Shown: piece by piece, positions 1 to 5,358 of the stretch
Layout of the letters: each line of letters opens with the position of its first letter
Position numbering within the stretch: position 1 is the stretch's first letter
Program-made: the position numbers and the translations under genes
Source: Lachnospiraceae bacterium
Lineage (GTDB): Bacteria; Bacillota; Clostridia; Lachnospirales; Lachnospiraceae
Length of the DNA stretch: 5,358 bases
Assembly (NCBI GenBank): GCA_017477805.1
Contig: JAFUUM010000107.1
Location: 1-5,358, forward strand
Direction: 5' to 3'
Notes under the pieces: generated by a model
Database searches by the model: none
What the model was told of the DNA's origin: nothing
The model's input: the letters and a program-made list of their open reading frames with translations, nothing else

Positions 1-414
1 ACCGGCGTGACCAACGACGAAGTCATCCAGGCAGCAGATGCTCTGGTTGCTGACGGCGTAGATGCCATCTTTACTCCCACCGATAACACCATCATGACTG
101 CAGAACTTTCCATTTATGAGAAGTTCCGGGAAGCAAAGATCCCTCACTATGCAGGCGCTGACAGCTTTGCCTTAAACGGTGCATTCTGCGGCTACGGCGT
201 AAACTATGCGGAACTGGGTGTTGCAACCGCCGATATGGTTGTGGAGATCCTGACCCAGGGCAAGAACCCTGCGACAACTCCCGTAAAACTGCTGGATAAC
301 GGTATCGCAACCGTGAACACCGAGACTGCAGAGATCATCGGTCTGGACTTCAGCGGCTTTGCGCAGTATTGTTCCGAAGTGAAAGAATTGACCACTGCAG
401 AGGAATTCAAATAA
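1..414 (+). CDS. ABC transporter substrate-binding protein, TrpX/ABC_sub_bind type (5' partial)
   Basis: This is the C-terminal 137 codons of an extracytoplasmic binding protein that captures a small ligand and delivers it to the permease encoded next. The reading frame is open to the left edge, so the signal peptide and first lobe lie outside the window. The in-frame GTG at 7 is an internal valine, not a start. Stretches such as DAIFTPTDNTIM, YAGADSFALNGAFCGYGVNY and ELGVATADMVVEIL are typical of the second lobe of the ABC_sub_bind family (COG2984; streptococcal TrpX is a named member). The end of the chain (NPATTPVKLLDNGIATVNTETAEIIGLD, split here only by description) also fits the family's normal C-terminus, so the gene is complete at its 3' end. 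The TAA at 412-414 shares one base with the ATG of the permease. Family assignment is strong; the ligand is unknown, since family members have been linked to tryptophan and to other ligands. Confidence 0.9.
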   Translation, partial: TGVTNDEVIQAADALVADGVDAIFTPTDNTIMTAELSIYEKFREAKIPHYAGADSFALNGAFCGYGVNYAELGVATADMVVEILTQGKNPATTPVKLLDNGIATVNTETAEIIGLDFSGFAQYCSEVKELTTAEEFK

Positions 415-1358
415 TGCTTTCTAATCTTTTTTCCGCAAGTGTCCTTGTAACGGCATTAGAACTTGGATTTCTGTATGCGCTGGTGGCGCTGGCACTTTAC
501 ATTTCTTTTACGTTACTGAATATTGCAGATCTGTCTACGGACGGATGCTTTACACTGGGATGCGCCGTGGGGGCTATTGTTGCCTCCGCGGGGCACCCTT
601 TTCTTGCTCTTTTTGCGGCAATGGCCGCGGGAGTCTGCAGCGGCTTTATCACCGCTTTCTTGCAAACACGGCTGGGCGTCCAGTCCATTCTTGCCGGGAT
701 CATCGTCAACACCGGCCTCTACACCATCAACTTCATGGTCATGGGCAACTCTTCCAAGGTCAACGTCTTCGGAAACGAGACCATCTTCTCCCTGGCAAAG
801 GGCGTATCGGAAGCAGGCTGGTACAGACTGACCTATAAACTGATCCTTGCGGCAGTGATCACCATCTTAATGTGTGTGATCCTTCACTGGTTTTTGAACA
901 CAACCCTGGGCCTCTCCATTCGGGCCACCGGGGATAATGAACATATGGTACGGGCATCCAGTATCAACCCTTCCTTTACCATCACCGTGGGACTTTGCGT
1001 ATCCGGATCACTCACCGCACTTTCTGGAGGCCTTCTTGCACAGTACCAGAAGTCCTGCGATATCAACTTCGGTACCGGTCAGGTGACCATCGCTCTGGCA
1101 AGCCTCATGATCGGTGAGACTTTGGTCCGCAGAGGAAGCGTCCTTGTCCGGACTCTGGGCGTAGTCCTGGGAAGCCTTTTGTACCGCGTTATCGTGGCAG
1201 TGGCACTGCGGTTCCATCTGCCTGCGGAAGCCTTAAAGCTGACTTCCGCCATCATCGTTACCATCGCCATTGCGGCCCCTTACGTCAAGGAACGCATGGA
1301 CTTTTACAGACGCCGCCGTGCGGCCTCTGCAGGGAAGGGGGCGGATAAGAATGCTTAA
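414..1358 (+). CDS. ABC transporter permease, BPD_transp_2 / COG4120 type
   Basis: Integral membrane subunit forming the translocation path of the importer, 314 aa. I chose ATG 414 rather than the in-frame ATG at 369 because it follows AGAGGA at 399-404 by nine bases, overlaps the previous stop in the usual TAATG manner, and gives the expected hydrophobic N-terminus. Roughly eight or nine hydrophobic segments are visible, near residues 10-34, 47-60, 62-84, 92-110, 140-162, 188-208, 222-238, 245-265 and 276-292. The loop around residues 171-186 (ATGDNEHMVRASSINP) is the conserved cytoplasmic segment expected to dock on the ATPase. The C-terminus is strongly basic (YRRRRAASAGK), consistent with a cytoplasmic end. 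The fold family is that of branched-chain amino acid and sugar permeases (LivH/RbsC), and the immediate neighbours place it in the TrpX-type group. The gene overlaps the ATPase gene by 8 bases, implying translational coupling. Confidence 0.92.
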   Translation: MLSNLFSASVLVTALELGFLYALVALALYISFTLLNIADLSTDGCFTLGCAVGAIVASAGHPFLALFAAMAAGVCSGFITAFLQTRLGVQSILAGIIVNTGLYTINFMVMGNSSKVNVFGNETIFSLAKGVSEAGWYRLTYKLILAAVITILMCVILHWFLNTTLGLSIRATGDNEHMVRASSINPSFTITVGLCVSGSLTALSGGLLAQYQKSCDINFGTGQVTIALASLMIGETLVRRGSVLVRTLGVVLGSLLYRVIVAVALRFHLPAEALKLTSAIIVTIAIAAPYVKERMDFYRRRRAASAGKGADKNA

Positions 1359-2154
1359 GATCGAAGGCATCAGCAAAACCTTCCATCCCGGAACCGTAAA
1401 CGAAAAAACGGCGTTAAAAGACCTGTCCCTGCACTTAAAAGAAGGGGACTTTGCAACCATCGTCGGCAGTAACGGCGCCGGCAAATCCACCCTGTTCAAC
1501 GCCATCACCGGCGCATTCATCGTGGATGAAGGTCAGATCTTCTTAGACGGAGAGGACATCACCTTTAAAAGAGAACACCTTCGCAGCGTGGACATCGGCC
1601 ACCTGTTCCAGGATCCTCTGATGGGAACGGCACCTCACATGTCCATTGAAGAAAACATGGCCCTGGCCTATCTTCGGGCACACGGCAAAAAACGTGCCAT
1701 GTTCTCCCGGATCACCAAGGAAGAAAAGAAACTCTTCAGAGAACAGTTATCAAGGCTGGATATGGGTCTGGAAGATAGGATGAAAAACCCCGTGGGGCTC
1801 TTATCCGGCGGACAGAGACAGGCATTGACCCTGCTCATGGCAACCATGGTAACACCGAAGATCCTTTTACTCGATGAGCACACTGCAGCCCTGGATCCCG
1901 CCACCGCGGAAAAGGTCTTGGAGCTCACCAAGCAGATTGTCAAAGAACGAAAGATCACCTGCCTCATGGTGACCCACAATATGCACCAGGCACTGGAGCT
2001 GGGGAACCGGACGTTAATGATGGACAGCGGCCGTATCATCCTGGACATCAGCGGAGAAGAGCGGGAGCACCTGACCGTGGACGACCTGCTGATGCAGTTT
2101 AAAGAGCACGTTGGCGAAGGCCTGGACAACGACAGGATCTTGTTATCCAAGTAA
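1351..2154 (+). CDS. ABC transporter ATP-binding protein, COG1101 type
   Basis: Cytoplasmic ATPase that powers the importer, 267 aa, a normal length for a single-domain subunit. All nucleotide-binding motifs are present: Walker A GSNGAGKST at residues 39-47, Q-loop Gln87 in HLFQDP, signature LSGGQ at 151-155, Walker B ILLLDE at 171-176 with catalytic Glu176, D-loop AALD at 179-182, and switch His209 in VTHN. The DEHTAALDP version of the Walker B/D-loop region is characteristic of the ATPases paired with TrpX-type binding proteins. ATG 1351 is preferred over the upstream in-frame ATG at 1270, because the latter would add 27 residues lying wholly inside the permease gene, whereas MLKIEGISKTF is the usual ATPase start. 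A purine-rich GGGAAGGGGG at 1332-1341 serves as a modest ribosome binding site. The 8-base overlap with the permease supports coupled translation. Confidence 0.95.
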   Translation: MLKIEGISKTFHPGTVNEKTALKDLSLHLKEGDFATIVGSNGAGKSTLFNAITGAFIVDEGQIFLDGEDITFKREHLRSVDIGHLFQDPLMGTAPHMSIEENMALAYLRAHGKKRAMFSRITKEEKKLFREQLSRLDMGLEDRMKNPVGLLSGGQRQALTLLMATMVTPKILLLDEHTAALDPATAEKVLELTKQIVKERKITCLMVTHNMHQALELGNRTLMMDSGRIILDISGEEREHLTVDDLLMQFKEHVGEGLDNDRILLSK

Positions 2155-2197
2155 ATTCAAATATAGAAAATACAGAAATACAGGAGGAAAACAGAGA

Positions 2198-3178
2198 ATG
2201 AAGATCGGTATTTTAGGTTACGGAAATCTCGGAAAAGGCGTGGAAGCCGCTGTTATGGCTGCTCCTGATATGGAGCTCGTTGGCGTATTTTCCAGAAGAG
2301 ACCCTTCCAAGGTAAAAACGGAAAGCGGCGTAAAGGCTTATGCGGCAGCTGACCTTGAGACCATGCAGGACGCCATCGATGTCCTGATCATCTGCGGCGG
2401 AAGCGCAACGGATCTGCCCGAGATGACGCCCAAGTATGCAGCACTTTATAACGTCATCGACAGTTTTGATACCCACGCACGGATCCCCGAGCATTTCGGA
2501 AACGTGGATGCAGCAGCCAAGAAGGCCGGCAAGATCGGCATCATCTCCTGCGGCTGGGATCCCGGTATGTTCTCTTTGAACAGACTGTATGCGGACAGCG
2601 TACTGCCCGGCGGCAAGGCTTACACCTTCTGGGGCAGAGGCGTCAGCCAGGGTCACTCCGATGCCATCAGACGCATTGAGGGCGTTCTGGATGCCCGTCA
2701 GTACACCATTCCCGTTCCCGCAGCAGTGGAACGCGTAAGAAACGGTGAGAACCCCGAACTGACCACCAGAGAAAAACACACCAGAGAATGCTTCGTAGTT
2801 GTTGAAGAAGGCGCAGATAAGGCCCGGATCGAAAACGAGATCAAGACCATGCCCAACTACTTCTCCGATTACGATACAACGGTTCACTTTATCTCCATGG
2901 AAGAACTTCAGAGAGACCATGCAGGCCTTCCTCACGGCGGCAGCGTGATCTACACCGGTTCCACCAAGACCGCTTCCGGCGAGAAAAAGCATGTCATCGA
3001 ATACAGCCTGAAACTGGATTCCAATCCGGAATTCACAGGTTCCGTATTGACCGCATACGCAAGAGCTGCTTACCGCCTGAACAAGGCAGGAGAGAGCGGC
3101 GCTAAGACCGTATTTGACATCGCACCCGCACAGCTCTCACCCTTATCCGGTGACGAGATCCGTGCTCATTTCCTGTAA
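2198..3178 (+). CDS. ddh: meso-diaminopimelate dehydrogenase
   Basis: Probably catalyses reversible NADPH-dependent reductive amination of L-2-amino-6-oxopimelate (tetrahydrodipicolinate) to meso-diaminopimelate (EC 1.4.1.16), the one-step shortcut to the lysine and peptidoglycan precursor. It has 326 aa, close to the roughly 320 aa of the Corynebacterium glutamicum enzyme, and aligns along its whole length from memory. Visible landmarks are the Rossmann loop GYGNLG at 7-12; FSRR at 31-34, placed to bind the NADP phosphate; GSATD at 68-72; GWDPGMFS at 119-126; FWGRGVSQGHSDA at 144-156; R196; LPHGG at 244-248; and LKLDSNPEFT at 271-280. Residues matching known substrate contacts (D88, W120, D121, W145, T170, R196, H246, N276) are present. 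ATG 2198 follows a perfect AGGAGG (2182-2187) by ten bases; the longer in-frame start at 2111 lies inside the ATPase gene. The 43-base gap before it shows no terminator, so it is likely co-transcribed with the importer. Some family members act more broadly as D-amino acid dehydrogenases. Confidence 0.93.
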   Translation: MKIGILGYGNLGKGVEAAVMAAPDMELVGVFSRRDPSKVKTESGVKAYAAADLETMQDAIDVLIICGGSATDLPEMTPKYAALYNVIDSFDTHARIPEHFGNVDAAAKKAGKIGIISCGWDPGMFSLNRLYADSVLPGGKAYTFWGRGVSQGHSDAIRRIEGVLDARQYTIPVPAAVERVRNGENPELTTREKHTRECFVVVEEGADKARIENEIKTMPNYFSDYDTTVHFISMEELQRDHAGLPHGGSVIYTGSTKTASGEKKHVIEYSLKLDSNPEFTGSVLTAYARAAYRLNKAGESGAKTVFDIAPAQLSPLSGDEIRAHFL

Positions 3179-3194
3179 AAGGAGGGCGGAGACA

Positions 3195-3797
3195 ATGGAT
3201 ATCGTATGTTTGGACTTAGAGGGCGTACTTGTACCGGAGATCTGGATCGCTTTTTCGGAAGCAACCGGGATCCCCGAACTTCGAAAGACAACAAGAGACG
3301 AGCCTGATTACGACAAACTCATGAAGTACCGCATCGCCATTTTGAAAGAACACGGTCTGGGCCTGAAAGAGATCCAGGACGTCATTGCCGGCATCGATCC
3401 CATGCCCGGCGCACTGGAGTTCTTAAACGCTCTGCGGGAGAAGACCCAGGTGATCATTTTATCCGACACCTTCAAGGAGTTTGCATCTCCCCTGATGAAG
3501 AAACTGGGCTGGCCCACCATCTTCTGTAACTCTCTGGAAGTTGCTCCTTCCGGCGAGATCACGGGCTACCGCATGCGTATCGAGAAATCCAAGCTCACTA
3601 CCGTAAAGGCGTTGCAGTCCATCGGCTACGACACTATCGCCGCAGGCGACAGCTATAACGACCTTGCCATGATCACGGCAAGTAAGGCAGGATTCCTCTT
3701 TAAATCCACGGAGCAGATCAAGAAAGATCACCCCGAACTGCCTGCATTTGAGACCTATGATGAACTATTAAATGCGATCACAAAGAACCTGGCTTGA
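3195..3797 (+). CDS. thrH: ThrH-like HAD phosphatase: phosphoserine phosphatase / homoserine phosphotransferase
   Basis: A 200 aa HAD-superfamily enzyme resembling Pseudomonas aeruginosa ThrH from end to end. ThrH dephosphorylates phosphoserine and can move the phosphate to homoserine, linking serine and threonine synthesis. Motif I is DLEGVLVPE at residues 7-15, with nucleophile Asp7 and Glu9 where most HAD phosphatases have a second Asp; this DxE form and the following WIAF are typical of ThrH. TTRDEPDYDKLMK (32-44) matches the cap region, motif II is LSDTF at 89-93 (Ser90), basic residues K131/K133 are near motif III, and motif IV is GDSYND at 151-156 with metal-binding D152 and D156. ATG 3195 is set by AAGGAGG (3179-3185), nine bases upstream and touching the ddh stop; the in-frame ATG at 3114 lies inside ddh. 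The gap to ddh is 16 bases, so the two are almost certainly one operon. Homoserine transfer is a family property, not shown by the sequence. Confidence 0.9.
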   Translation: MDIVCLDLEGVLVPEIWIAFSEATGIPELRKTTRDEPDYDKLMKYRIAILKEHGLGLKEIQDVIAGIDPMPGALEFLNALREKTQVIILSDTFKEFASPLMKKLGWPTIFCNSLEVAPSGEITGYRMRIEKSKLTTVKALQSIGYDTIAAGDSYNDLAMITASKAGFLFKSTEQIKKDHPELPAFETYDELLNAITKNLA

Positions 3798-3812
3798 CCG
3801 GGTTCTTTTTTT
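3782..3812 (+). terminator. Intrinsic terminator overlapping the end of the thrH-like gene
   Basis: Bases 3782-3792 pair with 3798-3808 in an 11-bp stem (AAAGAACCTGG with CCGGGTTCTTT, one T-G wobble) around the loop CTTGA, followed by a T-run covering 3806-3812. The stop codon TGA (3795-3797) lies in the loop, so the 5' arm encodes the last residues of the protein. It marks the end of the importer-ddh-thrH transcription unit. Confidence 0.88.
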
Positions 3813-3845
3813 GCGCGAAAAGTTTCGAAAAAGTAAAGATTTTTC

Positions 3846-3910
3846 TTGTATTCTGGGGACTTTGTCAGTAAAATAGTTTTTGAAGTTTATAATTTCTTTA
3901 GAATTGGAGG
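3846..3910 (+). promoter_or_regulatory. Probable promoter and ribosome binding site of the zinc-ribbon gene
   Basis: The 107 bases between the terminator and the next gene are clearly AT-rich compared with the flanking genes. A perfect -10 hexamer TATAAT lies at 3888-3893. The nearest -35-like element is TTGTCA at 3862-3867, but the 20-base spacing is longer than the ideal 17. A second overlapping candidate is TTGTAT (3846-3851) with TAAAAT (3869-3874), at exactly 17 bases but with a poor -35. A strong GGAGG at 3906-3910 stands nine bases before the ATG. That a promoter exists here is likely, since a terminator precedes and TATAAT follows; which pair is used is uncertain. Confidence 0.6.
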
Positions 3911-3919
3911 AATGGTTTT

Positions 3920-4411
3920 ATGATTACTTGTCCTAAATGTGGAAATCAGTTACCCGATGGCGCAGCGTTCTGTAACGTTTGCGGAACTCCTATCGCACAG
4001 GCAGCACCCCAGGGAGCACCTCAGCCCGTACCCGGTCAGCAGCCCATGTATCAGCAGCCCGTAATGGCTTACGATCCTTGGGATCACACCGGCGAGTTCG
4101 ATCGTCAGGATATTTCTGACAACAAGGTGTTTGCACTTCTGCCTTACCTGTTCGGCTGGATCGGCGTTATCGTCGTAATGCTTTCCGCACAGAGCTCTCC
4201 TTACGCGAAGTTCCACGTAAGACAGTACCTGAAGATCGCAGCTACCGAAGGTATCTGCCTGCTGCTGATGATCATCCCCATCCTGGGATGGATCGTTGCC
4301 GGTATCGGTTTCCTGATCCTGTTTGTTCTTGAGATCATCGGTTTCTTCGGCGTATGCGGTGGAAAAGCAAAAGAGATCCCCATCATCAGAGGCTTTGGTT
4401 TCCTGAGATAA
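3920..4411 (+). CDS. Zinc-ribbon protein with Tic20/DUF4870-like membrane domain
   Basis: A 163 aa protein of unknown function with three parts. Residues 4-21 form a short zinc ribbon, CPKC then CNVC (Cys4, Cys7, Cys18, Cys21). Residues 25-50 are a flexible Ala/Pro/Gln linker. Residues from about 70 onward are mostly hydrophobic, with membrane segments near 70-90, 108-120 and 123-146. Between the first two lies SSPYAKFHVRQYLK (92-105), which resembles the FHARQ motif of small Tic20/DUF4870 membrane proteins. No signal peptide is present, so the zinc ribbon probably faces the cytoplasm. The start is fixed by GGAGG at 3906-3910 and a start directly before the zinc ribbon. Two stops in tandem (TAA TAG, 4409-4414) end the gene. 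It is first in a new unit, followed by an FHA protein that also has an N-terminal zinc-binding segment. Domain layout is clear; the biological role is unknown. Confidence 0.85.
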   Translation: MITCPKCGNQLPDGAAFCNVCGTPIAQAAPQGAPQPVPGQQPMYQQPVMAYDPWDHTGEFDRQDISDNKVFALLPYLFGWIGVIVVMLSAQSSPYAKFHVRQYLKIAATEGICLLLMIIPILGWIVAGIGFLILFVLEIIGFFGVCGGKAKEIPIIRGFGFLR

Positions 4412-4440
4412 TAGGCGGGACAACAGTTAACGGATTATGA

Positions 4441-4477
4441 CAGACGTCCTTCCAAACGTGTTTTGGGGGGACGTTTG
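4441..4477. other. Long intergenic hairpin without a U-tract
   Basis: Bases 4441-4456 can pair with 4462-4477 as an uninterrupted 16-bp stem that includes three G-T wobbles, around the five-base loop CGTGT. It lies in the 103-base gap between the zinc-ribbon and FHA genes. The bases after it on the + strand are CTATATGTAAG, with no T-run, and the minus strand has no T-run after it either. A standard intrinsic terminator is therefore unlikely. Possible roles are partial attenuation, mRNA 3'-end protection or processing, or a protein-binding inverted repeat. The pairing is seen in the sequence; any function is inferred. Confidence 0.6.
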
Positions 4478-4514
4478 CTATATGTAAGAAAAAACAAACT
4501 GGGAGGTTAAGTAC

Positions 4515-5072
4515 ATGGAAATGAGAAAATGCCCCAACGGGCACTTCTACGACGCATCTGTTAATGCCAGCTGCCCTTACTGCAACGGCGGCGTGGACGC
4601 TGACAAGACAATGCCTCTGGGCGCAGTGAGCGAAGACGAGGGCAAGACCCTTCCTCTGGGCGCACAGCCCGCACCTAAGAAGGACGACGATGAAGACGGC
4701 AAGACCGTAGCCATCATCCGCAAGGATATGGGCATCGATCCCGTAGTAGGCTGGATCGTTTGCACCGAAGGCGAAGAGAAGGGTAAGGATTTCCGGATCC
4801 ACACCGACAACAACTTCATCGGCCGCAGCGAAAAGATGGATATCTGCATCAAGGGAGATGAGACCATCTCCAGAGAAAATCATGCAGTCCTGAGTTTCGA
4901 CTCTGTAGAAAAGGTATTTTATTTCTCCCCCGGCGATGGACGCTCCATCGTCAGAGTAAACGGAAAATCCGTATTCCAGACCGTACAGCTGAACGCTTAC
5001 GACGTAATTACCGTTGGTAAGACCGAGTTCTCCTTTGTTCCGTTCTGTGGAGAGAAATTTAGCTGGAATTAA
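4515..5072 (+). CDS. FHA-domain protein with N-terminal zinc-binding segment
   Basis: A soluble 185 aa protein likely to read threonine phosphorylation. Residues 6-23 hold a Cys/His zinc-binding pattern (Cys6, His10, Cys20, Cys23 in CPNGHFYD and CPYC). Residues 28-68 form a charged linker with three K-T repeats. Residues about 78-176 form a forkhead-associated domain with its diagnostic residues: GRS at 103-105, SRENH at 119-123 (Ser119, Arg120, His123) and VNG at 148-150. These are the residues that bind phosphothreonine peptides in the family. No signal peptide or membrane segment is seen. GGGAGG at 4501-4506, eight bases ahead, sets the start at 4515, although Met3 (4521) is possible. The stop overlaps the ATG of the next gene, suggesting a functional link with that membrane protein. 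No kinase or phosphatase gene is in the window, so the partner enzymes are unknown. Confidence 0.88.
   Translation: MEMRKCPNGHFYDASVNASCPYCNGGVDADKTMPLGAVSEDEGKTLPLGAQPAPKKDDDEDGKTVAIIRKDMGIDPVVGWIVCTEGEEKGKDFRIHTDNNFIGRSEKMDICIKGDETISRENHAVLSFDSVEKVFYFSPGDGRSIVRVNGKSVFQTVQLNAYDVITVGKTEFSFVPFCGEKFSWN
4596..4718 (+). repeat. Three acidic-K-T repeats ahead of the FHA domain
   Basis: The linker of the FHA protein has DADKTMPLG (residues 28-36), DEGKTLPLG (41-49) and EDGKTVAII (60-68). Each has acidic residues before a Lys-Thr pair (Thr32, Thr45, Thr64) and a Leu or Ile three residues after the Thr. The first two are near copies; the third is more diverged and runs into the folded part. The spacing is 13 then 19 residues. 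They look like candidate phosphothreonine sites rather than a structural repeat. Confidence 0.6.
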
Positions 5073-5358
5073 TGATGATGCTGTTAACAATTGACAAGAA
5101 CATCATATTTATCATCGTCATCGCAGTTTTGGTGATCGCGATCCTGGTGCTGACGTTTTTGCTGATGCATGAACGCAGAGACTTAAAGAGGATCCGGACC
5201 TACCAGAGACAAAAGCAGCAGATGAATGCAGCGGGAGGCTATCCCGCGGCAGCGCCTCATCAGGCCGCTGTTCAGCAGACGGTCACACCGGCATCTTCGG
5301 AAGCGCCCGGTACGGCAGCACCCGAAGTACAAAATCCGGCAGTATCCGTTCAGGCGGA
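5072..5358 (+). CDS. Single-pass membrane protein with Ala/Pro/Gln-rich tail (3' partial)
   Basis: An open frame running off the right edge, 95 complete codons seen. It begins with three consecutive ATG codons (5072, 5075, 5078), the first sharing a base with the FHA gene's stop, so translation is probably coupled; only a weak GGA (5065-5067) lies at the usual distance, and GGAG at 5049-5052 is too far. Residues about 10-32 (from NIIFIIVIAVLVIAILVL onward) form one strong hydrophobic helix. It is followed by the basic, charged segment HERRDLKRIRTYQRQKQ, which fits a membrane anchor with the following part in the cytoplasm. The rest is low-complexity Ala/Pro/Gln/Thr sequence, like a flexible tether to a domain beyond the window. 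I do not recognise the family. It may anchor or serve as a partner of the FHA protein, judged only from gene order. Confidence 0.75.
   Translation, partial: MMMLLTIDKNIIFIIVIAVLVIAILVLTFLLMHERRDLKRIRTYQRQKQQMNAAGGYPAAAPHQAAVQQTVTPASSEAPGTAAPEVQNPAVSVQA

Noticed and set aside
369..413. Upstream in-frame ATG giving a permease 15 residues longer
   Set aside because: It would overlap the binding-protein gene by 46 bases and add a charged, non-membrane leader. ATG 414 has a correctly spaced ribosome binding site.
2213..2992. Long minus-strand open frame (259 codons) opposite ddh
   Set aside because: It lies wholly opposite a well-recognised ddh gene, its translation resembles no family I know, and no ribosome binding site supports it. 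It is a by-product of codon bias.
3816..3845. Short AT-rich inverted repeats (CGAAA/TTTCG and GAAAAA/TTTTTC) in the spacer
   Set aside because: Stems of five or six mostly A-T pairs are expected by chance in such AT-rich sequence.
3950..4423. Minus-strand open frame of 157 codons opposite the zinc-ribbon gene
   Set aside because: Shadow of the + strand gene; no start signal and no recognisable domain.
4412..4514. Possible separate promoter for the FHA gene (TATATG near 4480)
   Set aside because: No -35-like hexamer is found at proper distance from it, and the region is dominated by the hairpin arms.
4386..5090. Minus-strand open frame of 234 codons opposite the FHA gene
   Set aside because: The FHA gene on the + strand has clear domain residues and a good ribosome binding site; the opposite frame has neither and crosses the intergenic hairpin.
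5091..5115. Perfect -35 hexamer TTGACA at 5091-5096 near the start of the last gene
   Set aside because: No acceptable -10 lies 16-18 bases downstream; the nearest, TATCAT at 5110-5115, is only 13 bases away. The hexamer also falls inside the coding sequence (codons ATT GAC AAG).

Overview
The window looks like chromosomal DNA from an anaerobic Gram-positive gut-type Firmicute, most plausibly a Lachnospiraceae or related Clostridia. This is an inference. It rests on strong purine-rich GGAGG ribosome binding sites, moderately GC-rich genes separated by AT-rich spacers, a diaminopimelate dehydrogenase, a ThrH-type phosphatase, and zinc-ribbon/FHA proteins. All seven genes lie on the + strand. 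No RNA gene, insertion sequence, CRISPR array or origin is visible.

Region A (1-3812) appears to be the 3' part of one operon. It begins inside the gene for a substrate-binding protein of the ABC_sub_bind/TrpX type. The membrane permease and ATPase genes follow, each overlapping the gene before it by a few bases, so these three make a complete importer apart from the missing N-terminus of the binding protein. After 43 bases comes meso-diaminopimelate dehydrogenase (ddh-like), and 16 bases later a ThrH-like HAD phosphatase/homoserine phosphotransferase. A clear intrinsic terminator, whose stem includes the last codons of the thrH-like gene, closes the unit. The gene order suggests the importer handles an amino acid or related compound connected with aspartate-family or serine/threonine metabolism. 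Its substrate cannot be read from the sequence.

Region B (3813-3919) is an AT-rich spacer with a consensus TATAAT box and a strong ribosome binding site, likely the promoter of a second transcription unit.

Region C (3920-5358, open at the right edge) holds three small genes unrelated to the importer. They encode a zinc-ribbon protein with a Tic20/DUF4870-like membrane domain, a soluble protein with an N-terminal Cys/His zinc-binding segment and a C-terminal FHA (phosphothreonine-binding) domain, and the start of a single-pass membrane protein with an Ala/Pro/Gln-rich tail. The FHA protein has three acidic-K-T repeats ahead of its FHA domain, each with Leu or Ile at Thr+3, as expected of FHA ligands. 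This suggests a phosphorylation-controlled self-binding switch and is the most interesting observation here. A long hairpin without a U-tract lies between the first two genes of this unit.
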